This document shows, piece after piece, positions 1 to 10,166 of a DNA stretch of 64,000 bases (position 1 is its first letter; each line of letters opens with the position of its first letter). Location of the stretch: contig NZ_JGZB01000011.1 in the NCBI RefSeq assembly GCF_000741255.1, positions 45,692 through 109,691 of the forward strand, in the 5' to 3' direction. The notes under the pieces were generated by a model. It was not told where the DNA came from. It saw nothing but the letters and a program-made list of their open reading frames with translations, and did not search any database. Source of the stretch: Bifidobacterium magnum (GTDB lineage Bacteria; Actinomycetota; Actinomycetes; Actinomycetales; Bifidobacteriaceae). The position numbers and the translations under genes are program-made.

Positions 1-2151
1 ATGCACAAGCATTTGGGCGGTTCCGACAAGCAGGAGAACCTGCGCAGGCTGCACAACGAGATCGACGCGCTGTTCCGCACGTCCCCGATCGCGTTGAAGA
101 AGCCGACGCCGCTCGAGGAAGCCAACACGATCCTCGACATCTTCGACAACACGTTGTTCCGCACGATCCCGCAGGTGTACCGCTGTTTCGACGCGTGGGC
201 GCTTGGTGAGAAAACTGGCTTGGTGGAGCCTGTGTGCCCGCCATTCTTCCAGCCCGGCAGCTGGATCGGCTCCGACCGCGACGGCAACCCGAACGTGACC
301 GCAAAGGTGAGCCGCCAGGTGGCCCGCAAGTTCAGCGACCACGTGCTGGCAGCCCTTGAAGAGTCGACGCGCAATGTGGGCCGCAATCTGACGATGGAAG
401 CGGGCACCACGCCGCCCAGCGACGAGCTGCGCGCGCTGTGGAGCCAGCAGAAGGAAATCAGCGAGCGCCTGACAAGCAAGGCTTCCCTGATTTCCACGAA
501 GGAACTGCATCGCGCCGTGCTGCTCGTGATGGCCGACCGCCTGCACTACACGATCAAGCGCGACGTGGATCTCATGTACGCCACGTGCGACGACTTCATT
601 GCCGATCTGCGCATTGTGCAAAGGTCGCTGGCCGCGGCCCATGCGCCGCGTGCCGCTTACGGCCCGCTGCAAGACTTGATCTGGCAGGCGCAGACCTTCG
701 GCTTCCACATGGTGGAAATGGAGTTCCGCCAGCATTCCGTGGTGCACACGCGTGCTCTCGACGACATTCGCGAACACGGCCTGCACGGCGAACGCGGCGA
801 TCTGCAGCCGATGACGCACGAAGTGCTCGACACGTTCCGCGCCTTGGGCTCTATCCAGAAGCGCAACGGTTTGAAGGCCGCGCGCCGCTACATCGTGTCG
901 TTCACGAAGTCCGCACGCAACATTCGCGACGTGTATGAGCTCAACCGCCTCGCGTTCGCAAACCCGCAGTCCGTGCCCGTCATCGACGTGATCCCGCTGT
1001 TCGAGCAGCTCGAAGATCTCGAGAACGCCGTGAACGTGCTCGACGACATGCTCAAGATTCCAGAAGTGCAGGCGCGTCTGAAGGCCACAGGCCGCAAGAT
1101 GGAAGTCATGCTCGGCTACTCGGATTCCTCCAAGGACGCCGGCCCGACTTCCGCGACGCTCGCCTTGCACTCGGCGCAGCAGCGCATTGCCGACTGGGCG
1201 GAACGCAACCACATCGACCTGACGCTGTTCCACGGCCGTGGCGGCGCCGTAGGCCGTGGTGGCGGTCCTGCAAACCGCGCCGTGCTCGCGCAGCCGGCCG
1301 GTTCGGTCAACTGCCGCTTCAAGCTCACGGAACAGGGCGAAGTTATTTTCGCGCGTTACGGCAACCCCGTGCTGGCCATCCGCCACGTGGAGTCCGTGGC
1401 CGCGGCGACTTTGCTGCAGTCCGCGCCAAGCGTTGAGAAAATCAACACGGACATGACCGAGAAGTATGCACCGATGGCCGCCGTGCTCGACAAGGCGTCC
1501 CATGAGCGCTATCTGGATCTGCTCAACACGGACGGCTTCGCACCGTGGTTCTCCACGGTGACGCCGCTGACCGAAGTCGGTCTGCTGCCGATCGGTTCGC
1601 GCCCGGCCAAGCGTAGCCTTGGCGCCAAGTCGCTCGACGACTTGCGTACGATCCCGTGGATCTTCTCTTGGGCGCAGGCGCGCATCAACCTCGCCGCATG
1701 GTACGGCCTGGGCAGCGCGTGCGAAGCGTTCGGCGACCTCGAGACGCTGCGCAAGGCCTACGAAGAGTGGCCGCTGTTCTCCACCTTCATCGACAACATT
1801 GAAATGTCGTTGGCGAAGACGGACGAGCGCATCGGCAAGATGTACTTGGCGCTCGGCGACCGTGACGACCTGCGTGACAAGGTACTCGACGAAATGGAAC
1901 TCACGCGCCGCTGGATCCTGAAGATCGTGGGCGACAAGTGGCCGCTGCAGCACCGTCATGTGCTCGGCCAGGCGATCCGCGTGCGCTCGCCGTATGTGGA
2001 CGCGCTGTCCGTAACGCAGGTGCTCGCGTTGCGTTCGCTGCGCAAGCGCGTGGACAAGGAAGAGCTCTCCGAAAGCCAACAGGCCGGGTACATATACCTC
2101 ATCCTGTGCACGGTTTCAGGAGTCGCCGCCGGCCTGCAGAACACGGGCTGA
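1..2151 (+). CDS. ppc: Phosphoenolpyruvate carboxylase, 5'-truncated by the window edge
   Basis: Carboxylates phosphoenolpyruvate to oxaloacetate in the cytoplasm, an anaplerotic reaction. The 716 residues present are the C-terminal part; the family is about 900 residues, so some 200 N-terminal residues lie upstream of the window and the ATG at position 1 is probably internal. Visible family motifs are GSWIGSDRDGNPNVTA (about residue 85), YSDSSKDAG, the glycine-rich loop FHGRGGAVGRGGGP (about residue 409) and the invariant C-terminal QNTG. The frame is intact to the stop. A strong hairpin follows about 135 bp downstream. Function is established for the family; only the start is missing. Confidence 0.97.
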   Translation: MHKHLGGSDKQENLRRLHNEIDALFRTSPIALKKPTPLEEANTILDIFDNTLFRTIPQVYRCFDAWALGEKTGLVEPVCPPFFQPGSWIGSDRDGNPNVTAKVSRQVARKFSDHVLAALEESTRNVGRNLTMEAGTTPPSDELRALWSQQKEISERLTSKASLISTKELHRAVLLVMADRLHYTIKRDVDLMYATCDDFIADLRIVQRSLAAAHAPRAAYGPLQDLIWQAQTFGFHMVEMEFRQHSVVHTRALDDIREHGLHGERGDLQPMTHEVLDTFRALGSIQKRNGLKAARRYIVSFTKSARNIRDVYELNRLAFANPQSVPVIDVIPLFEQLEDLENAVNVLDDMLKIPEVQARLKATGRKMEVMLGYSDSSKDAGPTSATLALHSAQQRIADWAERNHIDLTLFHGRGGAVGRGGGPANRAVLAQPAGSVNCRFKLTEQGEVIFARYGNPVLAIRHVESVAAATLLQSAPSVEKINTDMTEKYAPMAAVLDKASHERYLDLLNTDGFAPWFSTVTPLTEVGLLPIGSRPAKRSLGAKSLDDLRTIPWIFSWAQARINLAAWYGLGSACEAFGDLETLRKAYEEWPLFSTFIDNIEMSLAKTDERIGKMYLALGDRDDLRDKVLDEMELTRRWILKIVGDKWPLQHRHVLGQAIRVRSPYVDALSVTQVLALRSLRKRVDKEELSESQQAGYIYLILCTVSGVAAGLQNTG

Positions 2152-2286
2152 TGTTCGGTTCTATTTTTAGTCCTGCTGGACGGTCGTACGCGGTTGCTGT
2201 TGCGGCCGTCTCGCAGAACACCGCCATTATGCGGGCGGGTGCCGGTAGCCAATCGATGAAACGCTGGTAACCGGCCAAGACACGTC

Positions 2287-2340
2287 AGGCGGGTCTTTCG
2301 ATCTCGGATGTGCAATGCCGATTTCGAGGGATCCGCCTTT
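2287..2340 (+). terminator. Likely ppc transcription terminator
   Basis: A long imperfect hairpin: the left arm begins AGGCGG at 2287 and the right arm ends CCGCCT at 2337. The roughly 21-bp stem has three G-U pairs and two mismatches, a loop around 2308-2317, and a short T-rich tail (TTTATATT). Confidence 0.6.
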
Positions 2341-2355
2341 ATATTGCTTGATATT

Positions 2356-2867
2356 GCGTAAAATTTTGCGGTTTACGTCTTACTTGCGTAAAAATACGCA
2401 GGTTTTTCTTTATCCGCACTTTTTGTGCGTGAAAATCTGCAATTTACTAGTTAGACGACGATTTTTCACGTGAATTTTTGCAGATTACTAGTTAGTTGCG
2501 GTTTTTAGTCGAGACACGCCGCGGAACGCGAATGAAAAGCGCGGCTAAGGCGTTATTTGCAGTTTTTCACGTGAATAATCGTAGGTTTATGAATAATCCG
2601 CGTATTTTTACGCAACTAACGAGGAAACCGCAAATTTTAACGGTCGAAAAGTGCAGATAAGACGTTAACTGCGTATTTTTACGCGGGTAAGTAGCAAACT
2701 GCAAAATTTAACGGTCAAAAAGTGCAGTTAACGAGTAAACCGCGTATTTTTACGCAACTAACGAGAGAACCGCGGATTTTAACGGTTGAAAACTGCAGGT
2801 AACGGGTTAACCGCAAATAGTCACGCACAAAAAATGCGGTTTAACTATAAACTGCAGATTTTTACGC
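2356..2867. repeat. Phased, inversely symmetric array of 14-bp AT-core repeats
   Basis: The right half has near-perfect 14-bp palindromic cores GCGTATTTTTACGC at 2600, 2671 and 2742, exactly 71 bp apart, with variant cores (type GCAAATTTTAACGG) at 2630, 2701 and 2772. Further cores lie at 2813 and 2854. The left half carries the same cores in reverse complement at 2356, 2386, 2427, 2457 and 2498. Core-to-core spacing alternates 30 and 41 bp in both halves. The 16-bp spacer before a core is also conserved (type AACTAACGAGGAAACC), and the 41-bp step adds an 11-bp block (type TCGAAAAGTGC). The symmetry centre is degenerate and lies near 2528-2583. No ORF runs through it. Spacings of 30 and 41 bp are close to 3 and 4 helical turns, so all A/T cores face one side of the helix. 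Function unknown; protein binding or DNA curvature is inference. Confidence 0.9.
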
Positions 2868-2880
2868 GCACCATGGTGGC

Positions 2881-2964
2881 GAGATGGCGGGCGGCACCCA
2901 ATAAAAGTGAGATGGCAGACGGCACCCAATAAATGGATGACTCTGTATAAATGGATGACTCTGT
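2881..2964. repeat. Two short tandem duplications
   Basis: A 25-bp sequence beginning GAGATGGC and ending CACCCAATAAA occurs at 2881-2905 and 2909-2933 with two differences. It is followed by an exact contiguous 18-bp duplication, ATAAATGGATGACTCTGT, at 2929-2946 and 2947-2964. They lie between the phased array and the malQ operators. No coding potential is evident and no function is known. Confidence 0.85.
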
Positions 2965-3179
2965 GCGCGAACACAGGAGAGTCTGGCTGGCGTCATAATG
3001 GAGTGTGAACGGGAGCGTAATGGAGCGCGACCGAGATCATGCCGGAACATAATGAAATGAAGTCGAATCATGCTATTGCAGCGGCGAAATCGGGACGTCA
3101 GCTGAAAGAGTCTGAAAGAACAAAGTGAGAGCACGCAATAGCAGGGTATGAATTCGTGAAATCGTAATGTTTGCAAGTA

Positions 3180-3194
3180 TTGCAAACGTTTGAA
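3180..3194. promoter_or_regulatory. LacI-family operator upstream of malQ
   Basis: TTGCAAACGTTTGAA is a near-palindrome of the LacI-family type with the central CG (half-site TGCAAACG). It lies about 310 bp before malQ. Bifidobacterial maltose regulators of the LacI family use operators of this form; the assignment to such a regulator is inference. Confidence 0.65.
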
Positions 3195-3269
3195 TTAAAC
3201 AAAAGAATCATATGAGACAAATTTCATAAAAATGGCCATATCTCAGCGAAAAGAGCATTTTAAAAGTAA

Positions 3270-3285
3270 TTGCAAACGATAGCAT
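3270..3285. promoter_or_regulatory. Second LacI-type operator upstream of malQ
   Basis: TTGCAAACGATAGCAT shares the left half-site TTGCAAACG with the site at 3180 and has a weaker right half. The two sites are 90 bp apart, compatible with looping or cooperative binding. The rest of 2968-3505 shows no gene; a possible reading frame at 3270-3464 has no family signature. Confidence 0.5.
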
Positions 3286-3505
3286 TTCACGGTACTATGA
3301 ATTATGACGAAGACGTCGGTCGCACGGATCCGTATGTGAATTGGAAACAGACTGAGTTGAGTCGCACCGGACTATGGCGTTGGATTTTGCCGGATTCAAT
3401 GGGATTCAATGATCGGTCCTGCGGACTTGACACAGCAGGCATTCGTGCAAAGAACCGTGCGTAGGCCGTGAATTACCGTGATCGAACTGTTGAAGGAGCG
3501 CAACG

Positions 3506-5968
3506 ATGCCCGAACAAACACAACCGGTTCAGCCCGAACAAACTGATGCGCAGACGAACGCGACGCAAGCTGCGGCTGCCGCAAACAAGGCCGCAGAAAC
3601 GGCGGCGACTATTGCGGACATTGCAACGCAAGCATCGGAGACCGCAGTAAGCACCGCAGAAGGAACCGCACCTGCGGCCACCCCGGCAGTCACCACCGCC
3701 GCGGCCGGCGGCAGGGAGCTGGGCACCGAGTCCACCGAGGAAACCCCGCAGTCGGTAGTGGAAACCGCAAAGCACACCAATGAGGCCGAGGTTGCGCAAG
3801 CGCCGACCACGCAGATGGAAGAGTCGGCGGAACGCTTGGCGCGTCCGCTGATCCAGTTGGCGAAGTCGTGGGGCGTTTCCACCTCGTACATCGACCAGAT
3901 GGGCGCATATGTGGAAATCACCGACTTTGCTCTCGTGCATGTGCTCAAGGCGCTGGGCGTGGATGCCAGCAGCGACGAGAAGATCGACGAGGCGCTCGCT
4001 GCCGTCAAGGCGAGCCAGCATGAGCAGCTCGTGGCTCCGACGATCGTGAAGTTCGCCGGCGTGAGCCAGCCTGTTGAAGTGCGCTCCAAGGCGGGCGAGC
4101 CGACGCTGAGCCTGCACTTGGAAAATGGCGATATTGACAACGGCCTTGTGCATCTTGAATTCCAGGCCCGCGACAACGATGTGGACGTGTATTCGCTTGT
4201 CATCAGCGACGAACTGCCGGCCGGCTACCATACGCTGACCGTCAGCGACGGTCTGCGCACCGTGGACGCAATGCTGCTGTGCGCGCCTGATCGTATTCCG
4301 GTTCCGGACGCCGTGGCTGAAAAGCAGCGCTGGGGCTGGATGGCGCAGATGTACTCCGTGCGCTCCGCGGATTCGTGGGGCGTGGGCGATTACGGCGATC
4401 TCAAGACTTTGCTGCGCGATTCGGCAGACAAGTCGGGCGCCGACTTCATGCTTATCAACCCGATTCACGCCACCGCTCCGGTTTCGCCGCTCGAGCCGTC
4501 CCCGTACCTGCCGGAATCCCGCCGTTTCATGAATGTCACCTACATTCGTCCGCAGGATATTCCCGAATACAAGGAGCTGTCCGAGAAGGATCTGGCCGAA
4601 GTGGACGAGCTGCACGCGCAGGTCGCCAAGGACAACACTGATCCAGATCCGATCAACATCAACGACGCTTGGCGCGCAAAGCGCAAGGCGCTGCAGATCA
4701 TCTTCGACCAGCCGCGCTCCGAGAAGCGCCAGGCCGAGTTCGACGCGTTCAAGAAGGCCGCGGGCGAAGACCTTGAAGCCTTCGCATTGTGGAGCGTGGC
4801 GTTCCAGATCTGGGGCGCTCCGTGGGAGGCCAAGAACGATTGGTTCCACACGATGGGCCGCGATTCCGAAGCCATCAAGGAACTCAAGGACGAACATTCG
4901 GAAATGTTCGAATTCGAATGCTGGCTGCAGTGGATCGCCGACCAGCAGGTCAGCGCCGCGCAGCACGAGGCCAAGGACCACGGCATGGTGCTGGGCCTCA
5001 TGCAGGACATGGCCGTCGGCGTCCACTCCTACGGCTCTGACGTATGGTGGAGCCCGGAGCGCTTCGCCGTCGGCGACGTGACCGTGGGTTGCCCGCCGGA
5101 CTTCTACAACCAGCAGGGCCAGGATTGGGGCCAGCCGCCGTTCAACCCGAACTATATGGAAGCGACGGGCTACCGCGTCTACCGTGACATGGTGCACAAC
5201 ATGTTCACGCATGCGGGCGCCATCCGCATCGACCACGTGCTCGGCCTGTTCCGCCTGTGGTGGATCCCGGCCGGCGAAGGCCCGCGCAACGGCGCCTATG
5301 TGGCTTACAACTATGACGCGATGATCGCCATCCTCACGATTGAGGCCATGCGCGCCAACGGCATGGTGATCGGCGAGGACCTCGGCACCGTTCCGGATTA
5401 CGTGCGCAAGGTGCTGTCTGACCACGGCGTACTGGGCGCGACCGTGGAATGGTTCGCCCGTGTGGACGATTCGCCGAACGCAGGCGACCCGTATGCGGAT
5501 CCGAAGACGTACCGCAAGTACTCGCTGGCTTCCGTTACCACGCACGACCTGCCGCCGACCGCCGGCTACCTGCAGTACGAGCACGTCAAGCTGCGTGACG
5601 AGCTGGGCCTGCTCAACGAGCCCGTTGAGGAATTCCGCAAGACCGCCGAGGCCGAGATTCAGGCCATGCTGGACCGCCTGGTTGAAGGCGGCTGGCTGAG
5701 CAAGGAAGCGGCCGAAGACGTGCCGAACCACGTGCAGGAAGTGGTGGAAGCCATGCACAAGATGCTCAAGGCTTCGCCGTCCCTGCTGCTGCAGGCCGCG
5801 CTTGTTGACGGTACGGGCGAACGCCACTCCCAGAACCAGCCGGGTACGTCCACGGAATACAGCAACTGGCGTATGCCGTTGACGGATGCCGACGGCAAGG
5901 TCGTTCCTACCGACAAGGTGTTCGATCAACCGCGCGTGCAGTCGCTTTCCAAGATCATGAATGCCTGA
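3506..5968 (+). CDS. malQ: 4-alpha-glucanotransferase (GH77) with Ala/Thr-rich N-terminal extension
   Basis: Disproportionates maltodextrins by transferring alpha-1,4-glucan segments in the cytoplasm; part of maltose and starch use. GH77 motifs are IRIDHVLGLFR with nucleophile Asp576, VIGEDLGTVPDYV with acid/base Glu624, and THDLPPTAG with Asp681. The ATG at 3506 has a clear ribosome-binding site (GAAGGAG, 6-12 bp upstream). The first roughly 103 residues are low-complexity Ala/Thr/Glu/Gln-rich and look disordered; the conserved fold begins near MEESAERLARPL (Met104, position 3815), and from there the length is about 717, normal for the family. Two LacI-type operators lie upstream and a strong terminator follows, so it is probably a single-gene unit induced by maltodextrins. 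Confidence 0.95.
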   Translation: MPEQTQPVQPEQTDAQTNATQAAAAANKAAETAATIADIATQASETAVSTAEGTAPAATPAVTTAAAGGRELGTESTEETPQSVVETAKHTNEAEVAQAPTTQMEESAERLARPLIQLAKSWGVSTSYIDQMGAYVEITDFALVHVLKALGVDASSDEKIDEALAAVKASQHEQLVAPTIVKFAGVSQPVEVRSKAGEPTLSLHLENGDIDNGLVHLEFQARDNDVDVYSLVISDELPAGYHTLTVSDGLRTVDAMLLCAPDRIPVPDAVAEKQRWGWMAQMYSVRSADSWGVGDYGDLKTLLRDSADKSGADFMLINPIHATAPVSPLEPSPYLPESRRFMNVTYIRPQDIPEYKELSEKDLAEVDELHAQVAKDNTDPDPININDAWRAKRKALQIIFDQPRSEKRQAEFDAFKKAAGEDLEAFALWSVAFQIWGAPWEAKNDWFHTMGRDSEAIKELKDEHSEMFEFECWLQWIADQQVSAAQHEAKDHGMVLGLMQDMAVGVHSYGSDVWWSPERFAVGDVTVGCPPDFYNQQGQDWGQPPFNPNYMEATGYRVYRDMVHNMFTHAGAIRIDHVLGLFRLWWIPAGEGPRNGAYVAYNYDAMIAILTIEAMRANGMVIGEDLGTVPDYVRKVLSDHGVLGATVEWFARVDDSPNAGDPYADPKTYRKYSLASVTTHDLPPTAGYLQYEHVKLRDELGLLNEPVEEFRKTAEAEIQAMLDRLVEGGWLSKEAAEDVPNHVQEVVEAMHKMLKASPSLLLQAALVDGTGERHSQNQPGTSTEYSNWRMPLTDADGKVVPTDKVFDQPRVQSLSKIMNA

Positions 5969-5986
5969 TCTTGTAGCGATTGCATA

Positions 5987-6028
5987 GGAGGGTGCGCCGC
6001 GCGCCAAGTGTGGCGCACCTCCTCTTTC
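5987..6028 (+). terminator. malQ terminator
   Basis: GC-rich hairpin GGAGGGTGCGCC (from 5987) pairing with GGCGCACCTCC (6012-6022), followed by TCTTTC, 18 bp after the malQ stop. Confidence 0.85.
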
Positions 6029-6479
6029 ATGTTGTTGATCCGGGTTATGTTCTGCTCGTCTGTTGCCGGTTTTCGGAGCAGTCGAGTTCGCCGTTTTTGA
6101 ACAAAGTTGTTGGGAAATGACGACACGCCGCAATCCATGGAGAACGCTGAACGAATCGGCTCATTCGGACTTCAAAGCTGAACGTCCGCTGTGAGCGCAC
6201 TCGCAATCTTCGATGAATATTTGCGGCGAGAACTGGGAAATCATGCGCTGTGCGCAATCGTTTTCAAGCGCATAGCATTGATAAGTAGATACCACATACG
6301 CCTTGCGGCACACGATTTGGGGACGCTTGCAAGACGCATGTCATAGAACTTTTGAGGATATTGCAAATATCCCCCCGAAAACGGCCCTACACAGTGTTCT
6401 TGCAACCATATTTCCGTTACATTTACTTGCTGGTGATGAGTCACGGGAGGACATGTATGGATAGGGGGCTTGGGTCGTG
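6029..6479. other. Intergenic region with one short palindrome
   Basis: About 450 bp with no convincing gene. A 17-bp inverted repeat, GGATATTGCAAATATCC (6356-6372), lies about 107 bp before the next gene and could be an operator. The sequence ACACGCCGC at 6123-6131 matches the core of the dispersed 52-bp element described elsewhere but lacks its arms. Confidence 0.5.
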
Positions 6480-7298
6480 ATGTCACAGCGTAAATATGAT
6501 GTAGTGTTGTTCGATTTGTATGGCACGTTGGTGGATTGCCATGTGGATGAGTCGTCGGACGACGCGTGGACGGCATTGCGCAACGCCCTGTACCGGGAAG
6601 GCGCCAATTACGTGACCAACGACCGGTTGCGTGAGCAGTTCGAGAAGGCCGCGAATCGTGAGCTGGGCCTGTGTGGCGGCCAGGATGATTTGCGCGAACC
6701 CGATCTGTTGGGCGCTTATGAAGAGCTGTTCTCCGATTTGTGGATTCAAGCCGGCAAAGATCTGTCCGGAAAGATGGCGTGGGCGTTCCGCAAGGCCGCG
6801 TTGCGCAAGCTTGCGCTGTATCCTGGCGCCCTCGACATGTTGCGTACGCTCAAAGGCCAGGGCATGCGCATTATTCTGCTGAGCAACGCCCAGTCCTGCT
6901 ATACTCGTCCCGAACTCGAGGCGCTCGGTTTGGATGATATTTTCGACGATGTCATTCTGTCGAGTGACGAGGGCGTGCGTATGCCGTCCCCGTCCATTTT
7001 CCAGTGCGCGTTGCGTGCCGCCAATGTTCCGGCCGATCGTGTGCTGATGGTCGGCAATGATGAACGTTGCGATGTGCTGGGCGCTAAAGCCGCCGGCATC
7101 GATGCGGTATATTTGGATACGCGTGGCGAGTGGATCGATTCCCATGGCAATGTCACCGACGTGGAGCACATTACCAAGGGCGACGTGGACGATCGCCCCG
7201 CTCCTGAGGCCGTCAAGTCCTTCCGTGGCGCCGATTATCGCGGATTGTTGGACTTCATTCTCGAAAACGGCACTTCCGCAGTTACCCAACAGATCTGA
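6480..7298 (+). CDS. HAD-superfamily hydrolase
   Basis: A 272-residue haloacid-dehalogenase-type hydrolase, substrate unknown. Motif I is FDLYGTLVD near residue 11: the first Asp (nucleophile) is present, but the second motif position is Tyr, as in the DLYGT subgroup, rather than the Asp general acid of most phosphatases. Motif II is ILLSNAQ and the motif IV region is GNDERCDVLGAKAAG. An alpha-helical cap domain occupies roughly residues 25-105. An upstream GTG at 6477 is directly adjacent to the chosen ATG at 6480. It is flanked by terminators on both sides and so is probably monocistronic. Confidence 0.85.
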   Translation: MSQRKYDVVLFDLYGTLVDCHVDESSDDAWTALRNALYREGANYVTNDRLREQFEKAANRELGLCGGQDDLREPDLLGAYEELFSDLWIQAGKDLSGKMAWAFRKAALRKLALYPGALDMLRTLKGQGMRIILLSNAQSCYTRPELEALGLDDIFDDVILSSDEGVRMPSPSIFQCALRAANVPADRVLMVGNDERCDVLGAKAAGIDAVYLDTRGEWIDSHGNVTDVEHITKGDVDDRPAPEAVKSFRGADYRGLLDFILENGTSAVTQQI

Positions 7299-7335
7299 AA
7301 AATATCTGGGTAAGCGGTTCCAATTTGCTTAATGA

Positions 7336-7377
7336 GCTGCAAGATCGTTGAAATTCCAACGATCTTGCAGCTTTTTT
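7336..7377 (+). terminator. Strong intrinsic terminator after the HAD gene
   Basis: Perfect 15-bp stem GCTGCAAGATCGTTG (7336-7350) and its complement (7357-7371), 6-nt loop, then six T residues. Confidence 0.95.
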
Positions 7378-7418
7378 AAGAATATTATTTGCAGTTGGAA
7401 TAAACGCGCACCTCAAAT

Positions 7419-7439
7419 GTTGAGTGATGTAGACTCAAG
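7419..7439. promoter_or_regulatory. HAIR operator for HspR upstream of dnaK
   Basis: GTTGAGT-N7-ACTCAAG matches the actinobacterial HAIR consensus CTTGAGT-N7-ACTCAAG with one mismatch. It lies about 110 bp before dnaK. The repressor gene hspR is the last gene of the same cluster, so negative autoregulation with DnaK as co-repressor is expected from the known family circuit. Confidence 0.92.
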
Positions 7440-7547
7440 TTTCAGAGTGGTTCGTGAGTGACCCGCTGGCCGCTTCCCGGGCGGCAGATTACGAGCGAAC
7501 CATAACGAGCTTGCAATGAAAAGCGAACCTTAGAACAAAGGAGAAAT

Positions 7548-9409
<1,862 letters not shown>

Positions 9410-9410
<1 letters not shown>

Positions 9411-10090
9411 TGTCCGAGTTCAACAAGGACGACTACCTGAACGACCTGCCTGATTCGGCGGACTTCGCGTCCGCCGACGGGCAGGCCGCCCAGCCGGAAC
9501 AGTCGAACGCTGACAACGCCGATCCGGCGCAGCAGCTGGAAGACGACATGGTTCGCGACGCCGCCGTCGAACAGTCCGACGACAAGTCCGACGCCTCCGA
9601 GAAGGCCGACAAGGCCGAAGGCGACGCGGACGCGGATGCTGACGATTCGCTCACTCCGCTTGGCAAGGCCAAGAAGGAAGCCGCGGATTACCTCGAAGCG
9701 CTGCAGCGCGAACGCGCGGAGTTCATCAACTACCGCAACCGCATGAAGAAGGAAATGGATCGCGCACGCCAGCAAGGCATTATTGATGTGCTCACCGCCA
9801 TGCTTCCCGCCCTTGACGACGTGGACCGCATTCGCGAACACGGCGGCGAGATGAGCGACTCCTTCAATGCAGTGGTGGCCAAGATCGACAAGGCTTTTGA
9901 AAAGTTCGGCGTGGAAAAGTTCGGCTTGAAGGGCGAAGAATTCGACCCGACCAAGCATGACGCCATTTTGCACAAGCCTGACTCCAACGTGGACAAGCCC
10001 ATGGTGGACACCGTGGTGGAAGCCGGATACCGCATCAACGATCGCGTGATCCGCCCAGCCCGCGTAGTGGTAGCGTCACCGCAAGAGTAA
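9410..10090 (+). CDS. grpE: Nucleotide exchange factor GrpE
   Basis: Promotes ADP release from DnaK. It has 226 residues. The first 75 or so are acidic, Ala/Asp/Glu-rich and probably disordered, followed by the long GrpE coiled-coil helix (from about residue 82, KKEAADYLEALQRERAEFINY) and the C-terminal beta domain with GEEFDPTKHDAIL. The start ATG overlaps the dnaK stop, implying translational coupling; a GTG three bases earlier is an unlikely alternative. A hairpin terminator separates it from dnaJ. Confidence 0.97.
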
Positions 10091-10105
10091 ATACGCATAA
10101 CCAAA

Positions 10106-10139
10106 CTGGCCGTGAGCATGCGCGTTCACGGCCAGTTTT
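10106..10139 (+). terminator. Terminator-like hairpin between grpE and dnaJ
   Basis: CTGGCCGTGA (10106-10115) pairs perfectly with TCACGGCCAG (10126-10135) and is followed by TTTTG. It lies inside the heat-shock cluster, 27 bp before dnaJ, so it may lower dnaJ-hspR expression relative to dnaK-grpE. Confidence 0.8.
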
Positions 10140-10166
10140 GTAAGGCCTTCAGAAAGGAGGCACGGC

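Noticed and set aside
2356..2867. CRISPR array
   Set aside because: The repeats are only 14 bp and degenerate, the spacers are themselves conserved, orientation flips at the centre, and no cas gene is nearby.
2356..2867. Chromosomal origin or plasmid iterons
   Set aside because: No dnaA, dnaN or rep gene in the window; only one weak DnaA-box-like sequence (TTATCCGCA near 2411) in the array.
3270..3464. Small gene upstream of malQ
   Set aside because: Its start overlaps a LacI-type operator, it has no ribosome-binding site and no recognisable similarity.
3473..6133. 886-codon minus-strand reading frame antisense to malQ
   Set aside because: A shadow of the high-GC third codon positions of malQ: Arg/His/Val-rich composition, no family, no start signal. 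The same applies to the long antisense frames over dnaK, the GlfT2-like, glf and other genes.
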